From positions 1-17,979 of the forward strand of contig PLSJ01000086.1 of the NCBI GenBank assembly GCA_003165115.1: DNA of 17,979 nt, read 5' to 3'. This document shows, in pieces, positions 1 through 6,980 of the stretch (the stretch's first letter is position 1; the number at the start of each line of letters is the position of its first letter). The position numbers and the translations under genes were made by a program. The notes under the pieces are model-generated. The model was not told where the DNA came from and made no database searches. It saw only the letters and a list, made by a program, of their open reading frames with translations. Source of the DNA: Syntrophaceae bacterium (GTDB taxonomy: Bacteria > Desulfobacterota > Syntrophorhabdia > Syntrophorhabdales > WCHB1-27).

Positions 1-1
1 T

Positions 2-657
2 ATACGATACGCCCGCGTATGCCGCGATTCGGGGGAAGAAGTCCCCTACCAGGACATCGTGAAAGGCTACGAGTACCGACAAGGGGATTACGTAGTCCTC
101 GAAGACGAGGACTTCAGGCGCGCCGCCGCCGGGAAGACCCAGACCATCGATATCGTCGAATTCGTCGATGCCCGTGAGGTAGACCCCAAGTTCCTCGACA
201 AACCATATTATCTTGAGCCGACGAAACAGGCGAGGAAGGCGTATGCCCTCCTCCGCGAGGCACTCAAGAAGACGGCAAAGGTGGGCGTCGGGACGTTTGT
301 CCTCCGGAACAGGGAGCACCTTGTCGTCGTGAAGCCCGAGGATGACGTTATCCTGCTCGAACAGATGCGCTTTGTCGACGAGATCCGGTCTGCGGCCGGT
401 CTTAACCTGCCTTCGAAGGATGAGGCGGGCGGGAGCTGGATATCGCGATAAAGTTGATCGACCAGCTCACCGAGCCCTTCAAGCCGGAGCAGTTTCACGA
501 CACCTACAGGGAGGAATTGGAGAGGGTAATACAGGAGAAGGCCCAGGGGAAACCGCCTCGGCCCGAAAAAGAGATACCGGTGCCCACTGAAGTCCCGGAC
601 CTTATGCAAAAGCTGCGGGAAAGTCTCGAGTATGCACGAAAACGAAAGACCGCCTGA
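2..657 (+). CDS. ku: Ku DNA end-binding protein, 5'-truncated by the window and frameshifted
   Basis: Bacterial Ku binds double-strand DNA ends as a homodimer and recruits LigD for non-homologous end joining. The frame is open from position 2 and reads a Ku core: EEVPYQDIVKGYEY, TQTIDIVEFVDAREVDP, KPYYLEPTKQARKAYALLREAL, then REHLVVVKP and RFVDEIR. The N-terminus lies outside the window. That frame stops at 449-451. The typical Ku C-terminal arm (IDQLTEPFKPEQFHDTYREEL, ending LMQKLRESLEYARKRKTA) continues one frame over and stops at 655-657. One extra G in the GGG at 431-433 would join them as DEAGGELDIAIKLIDQL, which is what the family looks like there. So this is one gene with an apparent 1-base deletion, not two genes. 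It overlaps the proposed ligD start, which fits a ku-ligD operon. Identity is near certain. Whether the break is real is not known. Confidence 0.9.
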
Positions 658-3241
658 CACGTCCGGTCCAGCCGCCATGAACCTCAAGGCATACCGAAAG
701 AAACGCAATTTTAGCGCGACTCCCGAGCCGCCCGGTGCGGTCCCGACAGAGGGGCAGGATCCCCTTTCTTTTGTCGTCCACAAGCACCGCGCCACACGTC
801 TCCATTACGACTTGCGCCTGGAGCTTGACGGCGTCCTCAAAAGTTGGGCGATACCGAAAGGGCCGTCCCTCGACCCGGCCGAAAAAAAGCTGGCGGTGAT
901 GGTGGAGGACCACCCCTTCGATTACCGCTTGTTCGAGGGTGTGATCCCCGAGGGCAATTACGGCGCGGGGCCGGTGATGATCTGGGACCGGGGCACCTAC
1001 AGCGCCGTCGGCCATACAACGCGCAGGGAGAGCGAAGAAGCGCTGCGACAGGGGCTTGGCCGCGGCCACATCAGCTTCGTTCTCGACGGGCAAAAACTGA
1101 AAGGCGAATTTGCCCTTGTCAAGCTGAAGAGGGCGGACGACAACGCCTGGCTTCTCATCAAGAAAACGGACGAGTTCGCCCACACCGGCGGAATCCCGCA
1201 CGCCGACACTTCTGTTGCGTCCGGTAAGACGATGGACGAGATCGCGGCGCAAGCCTCCGACCCCGCACCGACGGCAGCGGGCGGTCAAGACCACGGCAGG
1301 GAGGCGCCGCGGCGTCCGGTGCTCGATCTCACCGACGCGCCGGCCGCCCCTATGCCGGTCCATGTCAAGCCCATGATGGCCACCCTCGTGGAAAAACCTT
1401 TTGACCGGCCCGGCTGGCTCTTCGAGATCAAGTGGGACGGGTACCGCGCCCTTGCCGAGGTGAAGGCAGGAATCGTCCGCCTCTATTCAAGGAACGACAA
1501 GAACCTGGACGCACAGTTCAGGCCTATCGCTCAAGCCCTGACCGCCCTGCCCTTCGACGCCCTGCTCGACGGCGAGATCGTGGCGCTCGACAAATCGGGC
1601 AAGGCCGATTTCCAGTTGCTCCAGAACTACCTGCGGTCGGGCCGGGGGAACCTCGTTTACTACGTCTTCGATCTCCTCTATTGTGACGGCCGCGACCTGA
1701 GGGTGCTGCCTCTTAACCGGCGCAAATCGGTCCTGGAGCAGGTCGTCGAGGGCCGGCCGCCCCTGTTGCTGAGCGGCCACGTGGAGACGGAAGGGGTCGC
1801 CCTCTTCGAGGCGGCCAAGGAAGCGGGCGTCGAAGGGATCGTCGCCAAAGACGGCGAGAGCCCTTACCGGTCGGGCCATCGCGGACCCGAGTGGCTGAAG
1901 GTCAAGACGTATCTGCGCCAGGAGGCCGTCATCGCCGGCTTCACCCAGCCGCGGGGCGGAAGGTCCGGCTTCGGCTCCCTCGTCCTCGGCATCTACGAGG
2001 AGGGCTCACTGCTCTATATAGGCCACACGGGCGGCGGGTTCACGGACGCGCAGCTGAAGGCCCTTCACGGGCGCCTGGAGCGGCTCGTTGCAAAAGCATC
2101 CCCCTTCGGGACGCCGCCTAAGACAAATACGCCGGTGACGTGGGTCGTCCCCGAGCTTGTGTGCGAAGTGAGGTTCGCGGAGTGGACGGACGAGGGGCTT
2201 ATGCGCCAGCCTGTCTTCCTGGGCCTGCGCGAGGACGTTGCCCCCGCGGACGTGAAAAGAGAGAGACCCGAAAAGCTGCCGTTAGGGTCGGACCGGCCGA
2301 ACAAAACGGAAGAGCAGAGGAAACGGAGGGGAAGACTCGTCGCCATCAACGACGTGAAAGTCGATCTGACCAATCTCGATAAGGTGCTCTGGCCCGAAGA
2401 GGGATACACGAAGGGCGACATGATCGCTTACTACCGGTCCGTTGCGCCCTTTATCCTCCCCTACCTCAAGGACCGGCCGGAATCTCTGCACCGCCATCCC
2501 GACGGCATCGCGGCCCCCGGCTTCTTCCAGAAGAACACCGACCATGCCGTCCCCGGCTGGGTGGAGACGGTGCGCATCCGTGCGGAGTCGGAGGGCAGGG
2601 ACGTCGCCTACCTCCTGTGCCAGGATGAAGCGACCCTTGTCTACATGGCGAACCTCGGCTGCATAGAGATCAACCCCTGGCACAGCCGGACAGGCCGCCT
2701 CGATAATCCCGATTACATGGTCCTCGATCTGGACCCCCTCGATATACCCTTCGATGAGGTGGTGCAGTCTGCCCTCGTCACCCACGACGTGCTCGTGGAG
2801 ATCGGCGCAACGGGGTTCTGCAAGACATCGGGGGCGACGGGCCTCCACGTGTATGTCCCCCTCGGCGCCCGGTATTCCCACGACCAGGCCACGCAGTTCA
2901 GCCGGCTCGTCAACCTCCTCGTGCACAGGCGCCTGCCCCGCACCACAAGCGTCGAAAGAGACCCGGAGAAGCGAAAGGGAAAAGTCTACCTGGACTTCCT
3001 GCAAAACAGCCACGGTCAGACACTCGCGGCGGCGTATTGCCTGAGGCCCCGAAAGGGCGCGCCCGTGTCGACACCCCTGGCATGGGCCGAGGTGACCGAG
3101 TCGCTCGATCCTGCCCGCTTCACCATGGAAACGATGATGGCGCGGCTGCGGAAGAAGGGTGACCTGTGGAAAGACGTGCTCGGTCCCGGCATCGACATGG
3201 AACAGTGCCTCAACCGGCTCGACGAGTTAATGAAGAAGTGA
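632..3241 (+). CDS. ligD: LigD, multifunctional NHEJ DNA ligase (phosphoesterase-ligase-polymerase)
   Basis: ATP-dependent end-joining ligase that trims, fills and seals breaks held by Ku. Domain order is 3'-phosphoesterase (about residues 16-175), ligase (about 245-545), polymerase/primase (about 570-869), the same order as Pseudomonas LigD and unlike the mycobacterial one. The phosphoesterase metal and phosphate ligands are visible: H52, the HYD of RLHYDLRLE (H58, D60, R62) and H94 in VEDHP. The adenylated lysine is K267 in IKWDGYR. The polymerase DxD is D699/D701 in LDLDP, followed by the SGATGLHVYVPL motif. All three activities therefore look intact. The start is uncertain. ATG 632 has a weak GGGAAAG at 617-623, while ATG 677 (MNLKAYRKKRNF) is where family similarity begins and may be the true start. 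Length is normal for the family. It overlaps the end of ku. Confidence 0.96.
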   Translation: MHENERPPDTSGPAAMNLKAYRKKRNFSATPEPPGAVPTEGQDPLSFVVHKHRATRLHYDLRLELDGVLKSWAIPKGPSLDPAEKKLAVMVEDHPFDYRLFEGVIPEGNYGAGPVMIWDRGTYSAVGHTTRRESEEALRQGLGRGHISFVLDGQKLKGEFALVKLKRADDNAWLLIKKTDEFAHTGGIPHADTSVASGKTMDEIAAQASDPAPTAAGGQDHGREAPRRPVLDLTDAPAAPMPVHVKPMMATLVEKPFDRPGWLFEIKWDGYRALAEVKAGIVRLYSRNDKNLDAQFRPIAQALTALPFDALLDGEIVALDKSGKADFQLLQNYLRSGRGNLVYYVFDLLYCDGRDLRVLPLNRRKSVLEQVVEGRPPLLLSGHVETEGVALFEAAKEAGVEGIVAKDGESPYRSGHRGPEWLKVKTYLRQEAVIAGFTQPRGGRSGFGSLVLGIYEEGSLLYIGHTGGGFTDAQLKALHGRLERLVAKASPFGTPPKTNTPVTWVVPELVCEVRFAEWTDEGLMRQPVFLGLREDVAPADVKRERPEKLPLGSDRPNKTEEQRKRRGRLVAINDVKVDLTNLDKVLWPEEGYTKGDMIAYYRSVAPFILPYLKDRPESLHRHPDGIAAPGFFQKNTDHAVPGWVETVRIRAESEGRDVAYLLCQDEATLVYMANLGCIEINPWHSRTGRLDNPDYMVLDLDPLDIPFDEVVQSALVTHDVLVEIGATGFCKTSGATGLHVYVPLGARYSHDQATQFSRLVNLLVHRRLPRTTSVERDPEKRKGKVYLDFLQNSHGQTLAAAYCLRPRKGAPVSTPLAWAEVTESLDPARFTMETMMARLRKKGDLWKDVLGPGIDMEQCLNRLDELMKK

Positions 3242-3265
3242 GTCGGGACCACCAAGGAGTTTTCG

Positions 3266-3508
3266 ATGAAAAAAGTGACGATGTATTCTGTGAGCACCTG
3301 TTCCTGGTGCAAGAAAGCCAAGCGATACTTTGAGGAACAGGGCGTGGCCTACGAGTACACCGACTACGACCTCGCCGACGACGGAACGCGGCAGAGGATC
3401 GATAGAGACATGCACGATATCGAAGCGGGAGGTTTCCCCGTGGTGAAGATCGGCAGGGACGTCGTCACCGGCTACAAGCCCGACAGGTACAAAGAACTCC
3501 TCGGATAG
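3266..3508 (+). CDS. Glutaredoxin-family thiol-disulfide protein
   Basis: An 80-residue single thioredoxin-fold domain. It has the redox pair CSWC (C12, C15) at the start of helix 1 and the cis-proline loop GGFPVVKIG, which together define glutaredoxin or NrdH-like proteins. It probably reduces disulfides or glutathionylated/bacillithiol-type adducts in the cytoplasm. The partner reductase cannot be told from sequence. A clear AAGGAG lies upstream of ATG 3266. It follows ligD by 24 bp on the same strand, so it may be read through from the repair operon. Loosely related Grx-like proteins with a CxxC that deliver metals or electrons cannot be excluded. Confidence 0.9.
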   Translation: MKKVTMYSVSTCSWCKKAKRYFEEQGVAYEYTDYDLADDGTRQRIDRDMHDIEAGGFPVVKIGRDVVTGYKPDRYKELLG

Positions 3509-3548
3509 GGGTGTGCTCACCGACTTCGCGGCCCCGCCGGGGAGCGAG

Positions 3549-3577
3549 AAAAGGCAGGGCCATTTTCCGGCCCTGCC
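3549..3577 (-). terminator. Rho-independent terminator between convergent genes
   Basis: A perfect 9-bp inverted repeat, GGCAGGGCC (3553-3561) with GGCCCTGCC (3569-3577) and a 7-base loop. On the minus strand it is followed by TTTT (3549-3552). It fits the end of the PEP-CTERM transcript and could also stop the plus-strand glutaredoxin transcript. Confidence 0.7.
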
Positions 3578-3600
3578 CGTGACGCTGCACGAATAATCCC

Positions 3601-4364
3601 TTACTTCTTGAACCTTCTTCTTATTGCCGCAAGACCTGCGAAACCGGGACCGAAAAGAAGAAGAGCGCCGGGGACAGGCACCGGGCTTGTGTTGATAGTC
3701 AGGTTTACACCCATAAGCCAGGGTGTCATGCTGCCTTCCGACGTCGCCAGGAACGTTATCACATCCCCTGGCTTGACGCTTTCCGTAAAGACGCCAAAGG
3801 AATCGGGGCTGATACGGCTATAACCACTGCTGTAGTCGACGTTCCCGGATGTCAGCGGTGTCCCGTCCCGTTAAAGGAGAGAGACCAGCTATCGCCTCTC
3901 GACGTGCCCCACAGGGCGCCCGAGGAATCCCCCCACCAGGCGTTGCCGCTTATGCTGACCGTACCGGTAAGATTGCTGGTCCAAACGACGCTCCCTTGAC
4001 CGATGCCGGGGTACGCGGCAGTGTTCGCGGGATGCATCATGATGTCGCCTGTCTTTACGTCCGCGCCCCATTCCCCGTCCTTTATCGCCTGAAACCAGAC
4101 CGGGACATGGCCATAATTCGGATACTGTCCTACGGCCCAGGCCTGCTGGTTAATCGCGTACCCGTGGCTCGAATCGAAGTCCGATTGGTAAGGCAATAAA
4201 GTGGCGCCCTGGTAAAATGCCCAGGGCCCGTTGGGGTTGCCCCCCGGCCCGATCAGCCAGCCATCCTTAAGGTCATATGTCGCAGCATTGGTATTGTAGG
4301 ACAGGCAAAGGAGCACCAGGACGAACAGCATCGCCGCCAACTTCGTCTTCTTTAAACGTTTCAT
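3601..4364 (-). CDS. PEP-CTERM exported protein, frameshifted near residue 168
   Basis: Secreted protein with an N-terminal signal peptide (MKRLKKTKLAAMLFVLVLLC, likely cleaved after NTNA). The body is rich in beta strand, Trp, Gly and Asn (GWLIGPGGNPNGPWAFYQG, MMHPANTAAYPG, VVWTSNLTGTVSISGNAWW), as in PEP-CTERM proteins with a carbohydrate-binding-like sandwich. The first frame stops at 3852-3854 after SWSLSFNGTGHR. The neighbouring minus frame continues the same fold (PLTSGNVDYSSGYSRISPDS, VKPGDVITFLATSEG, WLMGVNLTINT). It ends in a PEP-CTERM variant sorting tail, VPVPGALLLFGPGF, then a hydrophobic stretch and basic RRRFKK, with stop at 3601-3603. One extra G in the GGG of ACGGGACA, near 3857-3859, restores an approximately 254-residue protein. 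Such proteins are sorted by an exosortase and linked to exopolysaccharide. SD is GGGGAGG, 4 bases before the ATG. The gene has a GEMM-I leader. Confidence 0.85.
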
Positions 4365-4382
4365 GAAGCCTCCCCTTCTAAA

Positions 4383-4493
4383 CCGTCTGAAACATCCGGC
4401 AGCGCGGCTGTCTACTGGAGAAGGCTCAATAAAACTATCAGAGACCCATTGCTTTCCGTCCTATGGTCGCCCATAGTTTGGCTTTTTCAGATT
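4383..4493 (-). promoter_or_regulatory. GEMM-I (c-di-GMP-I class) riboswitch
   Basis: Read on the minus strand, the leader matches the GEMM-I pattern in order. First comes GCCAAA, then a 6-bp stem CTATGG/CCATAG closed by a GCGA (GNRA) tetraloop (4461-4476). Next is GACGGAAAGC, then GGGTCT pairing with AGAC across a variable P3 arm (CTG/CAG extends it), then CAGCCGCGCTGCCGGATG. TCTGAAA at the 5' end can pair with TTTCAGA at the 3' end, closing the element. The GGAAAGC...GGGTCT...AGACAGCCG wording is like Geobacter-type GEMM-I. The ligand is probably c-di-GMP, but the cGAMP-type subclass cannot be excluded by eye. It ends a few bases before the SD of the PEP-CTERM gene, so control of translation initiation is plausible. 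Confidence 0.85.
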
Positions 4494-4503
4494 GTTTTCA
4501 TAC

Positions 4504-4530
4504 GTTATACCACGCATCACTGATTGTCAA
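4504..4530 (-). promoter_or_regulatory. Sigma70-like promoter for the riboswitch/PEP-CTERM transcript
   Basis: On the minus strand TTGACA (4525-4530) is followed after 15 bases by TATAAC (4504-4509), just upstream of the riboswitch. The spacer is shorter than the ideal 17. The boxes are otherwise near consensus. Confidence 0.55.
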
Positions 4531-4531
4531 G

Positions 4532-4569
4532 AAAAAACGCGCCGGTCCCGAAGAATAAATTTCCTCGCG
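4532..4569 (-). terminator. Possible weak terminator after sucD
   Basis: On the minus strand CGCG (4566-4569) can pair with CGCG (4538-4541), with imperfect further pairing, and T6 (4532-4537) follows. The stem is poor, so this is only a candidate end for the sucCD transcript. It abuts the -35 of the next promoter. Confidence 0.25.
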
Positions 4570-4636
4570 CATTCACGTGGCAGTATTTGGTTGCCGCCGG
4601 TTTATAAGAGAGATATAAAAAGCAGGGAATGAAAGC

Positions 4637-5509
4637 CTACCGCAGACAATGCGCTTTCGCCCACGCGGCCACGTGCACCGGGCTCTCCAGTACCTCGACC
4701 CCTGCCCAGCCCAGCGCCGCCTGTTTGCCCTCGACCGTCCCCGTGCTCCCCCGCACAATCGCCCCCGCGTGTCCCATGCGCTTGCCCGGTGGCGAATAAC
4801 GTCCGCAGATGTAGGCGGCCACGGGCTTTGTCATCTGTTCCACGACGAAGCCGGCAGCCCGTTCTTCCTGTTCGCCTCCCACTTCTCCCACGATGATGAC
4901 CCCGTCGGTATCCGGGTCCTCCTCGAAAAGACGCAGGATATCGGTGAGGTTCGTCAGCACCACGGGATCGGCGCCCATGCCTACCACCGCGCTCTGGCCC
5001 ACATGGCTCTCGGAGAGTATGCCCGCGAATTCATAGGACAAAGTGCCGCTCCGGGAGATGATCCCGACGCGTCCGGGGGCGAAGAGGGACGCGGGCATGA
5101 TGCCGATCTTGCTCTTACCCGGCACAAGGATGCCCGGCGTCGTGGGACCGAGGGCAAAAACGCCCTTTGCAACGGCATAATCGCGCATCTTCATCACGTC
5201 GTTTACCGGAATGTGCTCCGGCACAACCACGATCAGCTTTATCCCCGCATCGATGGTTTCAAGGAAGGCGTCCAGGACAAACGGCGCGGGCACGAAAAAG
5301 ACCGAAGCAGTCGCGCCCGTTTCCCTGACAGCCTGCTCGACGTTATCGAAAACCGGCAGCCCTTCGACGGTCGAGCCCCCTTTGCCGGGGGTGACCCCGC
5401 CCACGACCCTGGTGCCGTAGTCGAGCATCCAGTGCGTCTGCACCGCGCCTATCCGGCCCGTGATTCCCTGCACGATCACGCGAGTTTCATTATCGACCAA
5501 TATGCCCAT
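4637..5509 (-). CDS. sucD: Succinyl-CoA synthetase alpha-like subunit (ADP/GDP-forming acid-CoA ligase)
   Basis: Alpha subunit of an NDP-forming acyl-CoA ligase, 290 residues, the family's usual length. The CoA-binding Rossmann start is VIVQGITGRIG (residues 12-21). The phosphorylated histidine is H247 in GKRMGHAGAIV. The loop GPTTPGILVPGKSKIGIMPA (121-140) is the family's substrate/CoA segment. ISRSGTLSYE and GEVGGEQEERAA are also typical. It catalyses reversible formation of an acyl-CoA at the cost or gain of one NTP, together with the beta subunit encoded 85 bp upstream. Start is ATG 5509, and the SD is weak. The GITGRIG and GPTTPG wording departs somewhat from the housekeeping enzyme, and the gene sits next to an AbfD-like dehydratase. 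Another dicarboxylate or hydroxyacid may therefore be the true substrate (inference). Confidence 0.88.
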   Translation of the reverse strand: MGILVDNETRVIVQGITGRIGAVQTHWMLDYGTRVVGGVTPGKGGSTVEGLPVFDNVEQAVRETGATASVFFVPAPFVLDAFLETIDAGIKLIVVVPEHIPVNDVMKMRDYAVAKGVFALGPTTPGILVPGKSKIGIMPASLFAPGRVGIISRSGTLSYEFAGILSESHVGQSAVVGMGADPVVLTNLTDILRLFEEDPDTDGVIIVGEVGGEQEERAAGFVVEQMTKPVAAYICGRYSPPGKRMGHAGAIVRGSTGTVEGKQAALGWAGVEVLESPVHVAAWAKAHCLR

Positions 5510-5594
5510 CGCTGGACCCCGCTATCTTCTTCGTCGCCTGTTCCCATCTCCGATCCGTCCGCCCCGATAAGGGAGACGGCACACCAAAAAGCCG

Positions 5595-6734
5595 TCACTC
5601 CGCGCCGACAAGCTCGAACAACCGCTCGACGGCCCTTTCCGTCGCGGGATCGATGACCACGTGGATGCCGCCCGAGCGGAAGATCTCCCACGTCTCTTCC
5701 TGGTGGTTGCCGAGCGCCTTCGCCACGATGGGGATTCGCACATTGTGCTCCCTGATGTAGCGCACCACGCCTTTCGCACCCTCGTGGATGGGGTTAATCC
5801 CCCCGTAGACATTGATAAGGATCGCGCGCAGACCCGGCTTCATCATCACGAGGTCCATGCACTTGTAAAGCAGGTCGGCGGTGATGCCTCCGCCCGTCTC
5901 CAGGAAGTTCGCGGGCTTCATGGTATGCGCGATGATGTCCATGGAAGCCATGCCCAGTCCGGCCCCCGAAGAGATGAGCCCGATGTCGCCGTCAAGGTCG
6001 ACGTACGTGACACCGATCTCCTTTCCCCTGCGTTCCCTGGGGTTTTCTACCCGTTCCACGGGATCGGGCAGGAGCGGCCGCAGCCGCGACAACGCGGAGT
6101 CGTCTATCTCCAGCACCGCGTCTACCGCCAGCAGCCCGCCGTTGGGGAGCACGGCCAGCGGGTTGATTTCAACGATGAGGGCCTCGAAACGGGTAAACAC
6201 CTTGTAAAGCTGGGCGATCACGTCCGTGATCGCATTCAGCAGATTGTGACCGAGCCCGAGTTTCCGAAGGAGCGCCCTGGCCTGATAAGGATAAAAGCCG
6301 ACCGTTGGGTCTACCTGTATCGACGCGATCTTTTCCGGCGAGGTGCGGGCGGTCTCTTCGATATGCATGCCGCCTTCCGTGCTCGCTACGATGACCGGCC
6401 TGCCCGTGTACCCATGTACCGTGACGCCGACGTAGAGTTCTTTCGCGATCTCCGCTTTTTCCGCGACAAGTATTTTCCTCACGGGAAAACCGTTCACTTC
6501 GGAGGTTAAAAGCTGTTCGGCCGCCGCTTTCAGCTCCTCGGGGCTGGATGCGCTCTTTATGCCGCCGGCGAGCCCGCGGCTCCCTACCAGGACCTGAGCC
6601 TTGAGCATGACCGGGTACCCAATCTCCCCGGCCACATGGACCGCCTCCTGCACCGAGCTTGCGACGCCCCGCCGAGCGACCGGAATACCCATCGATTCAA
6701 AAATGTCGGCTGCCTCGAATTCATGGAGTCTCAT
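5595..6734 (-). CDS. sucC: Succinyl-CoA synthetase beta-like subunit (ATP-grasp)
   Basis: Beta subunit of an NDP-forming acyl-CoA ligase, 379 residues against about 388 for E. coli SucC. The ATP-grasp domain begins MRLHEFEAADIF. The nucleotide loop VGSRGLAGG lies near 50-58, and the metal ligands are N191 in VEINPLAV and D205 in AVDAVLEID. The C-terminal CoA-ligase domain has GDIGLISSGAGLGMASMDII (249-268), NFLETGGG and INVYGGINPIHEGAKGVV. That last motif is usually GGIMRCDVIAEGI, so this is a divergent paralogue. ATG 6734 is chosen because homology starts there and AAGGA lies about 8 bases before it. The same frame stays open to 7175, but it would run through the promoter region and antisense to the regulator. 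It is co-transcribed with sucD. Confidence 0.88.
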   Translation of the reverse strand: MRLHEFEAADIFESMGIPVARRGVASSVQEAVHVAGEIGYPVMLKAQVLVGSRGLAGGIKSASSPEELKAAAEQLLTSEVNGFPVRKILVAEKAEIAKELYVGVTVHGYTGRPVIVASTEGGMHIEETARTSPEKIASIQVDPTVGFYPYQARALLRKLGLGHNLLNAITDVIAQLYKVFTRFEALIVEINPLAVLPNGGLLAVDAVLEIDDSALSRLRPLLPDPVERVENPRERRGKEIGVTYVDLDGDIGLISSGAGLGMASMDIIAHTMKPANFLETGGGITADLLYKCMDLVMMKPGLRAILINVYGGINPIHEGAKGVVRYIREHNVRIPIVAKALGNHQEETWEIFRSGGIHVVIDPATERAVERLFELVGAE

Positions 6735-6828
6735 GGTTGAAGTCCTTCTTCCGTGGACGATCCTTACTGCGTGGGATTTGCAAGTATAGGCAGGCTCCCG
6801 CCCGGTTGTCAATAATTGATTTGAAATG

Positions 6829-6846
6829 TGATTTAATAGTAAATCA
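6829..6846. promoter_or_regulatory. Candidate regulator operator (palindrome)
   Basis: TGATTTA-ATAG-TAAATCA is a perfect 7-bp inverted repeat with a 4-base centre, placed midway between two divergent genes, one of which encodes a GntR/FCD regulator. Size and symmetry suit a dimeric winged-helix protein. The sequence is not a classic FadR-type TGGTnnnACCA site, so assignment to the neighbouring regulator is inference. Confidence 0.45.
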
Positions 6847-6900
6847 GGGCGATACCGCGCAAAATAAAGATGAAACATCACGCTATGTTGAGGAATTTGC

Positions 6901-6932
6901 TTGACAGGCGCGCCAAAAAATGAAATTTTAAT
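6901..6932 (+). promoter_or_regulatory. Possible promoter of the GntR regulator
   Basis: TTGACA at 6901-6906 is a perfect -35. The best -10-like words are TTTTAA or TTTAAT near 6926-6932, at a spacing of 19-20, longer than ideal. The position suits transcription of the regulator starting at ATG 6981. Confidence 0.35.
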
Positions 6933-6954
6933 GCGATTTCTAATTAAATTTGCC

Positions 6955-6969
6955 GGGGGCTTTGCCCCC
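6955..6969 (+). other. Short GC hairpin just before the regulator start
   Basis: GGGGGC-TTT-GCCCCC is a perfect 6-bp stem with a 3-base loop. It lies 11 bases before ATG 6981 and abuts the only SD-like word (CAGGG, 6972-6976). There is no T run, so it is not an obvious terminator. It could affect ribosome access. Confidence 0.4.
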
Positions 6970-6980
6970 ATCAGGGTGCC

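Larger units (their letters stand above)
6735..6980. other. AT-rich divergent intergenic region between sucC and the GntR gene
   Basis: About 246 bases, clearly more AT-rich than the flanking genes, holding the start signals for both directions. It contains the direct repeats TGATTTG (6817-6823) and TGATTTA (6829-6835) twelve bases apart and the palindrome listed separately. An imperfect AT inverted repeat lies near 6924-6951. No coding signal is seen. Confidence 0.7.

Noticed and set aside
422..440. Programmed -1 ribosomal frameshifting in ku
   Set aside because: No canonical slippery heptamer and no obvious stimulatory structure just downstream. A simple G deletion is the shorter explanation.
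454..657. Separate small gene after ku
   Set aside because: Its residues are the conserved Ku C-terminal arm. It is explained by a one-base frameshift, not by a new gene.
602..1363. Minus-strand open frame (253 codons) over ligD
   Set aside because: Lies opposite the intact phosphoesterase domain of LigD. Low-complexity Arg/Gly-rich translation.
2282..3013. Minus-strand open frame (243 codons) over the LigD polymerase domain
   Set aside because: Shadow of a strongly conserved coding region, no independent support.
3608..3823. Plus-strand 71-codon frame
   Set aside because: Antisense to the PEP-CTERM protein's C-terminal part, which carries a recognisable sorting tail.
4649..5656. Long plus-strand open frame (335 codons) over sucD
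   Set aside because: It is antisense to a clear SucD protein. Its composition is the Arg/His/Pro-rich shadow typical of high-GC DNA, with no recognisable domain.
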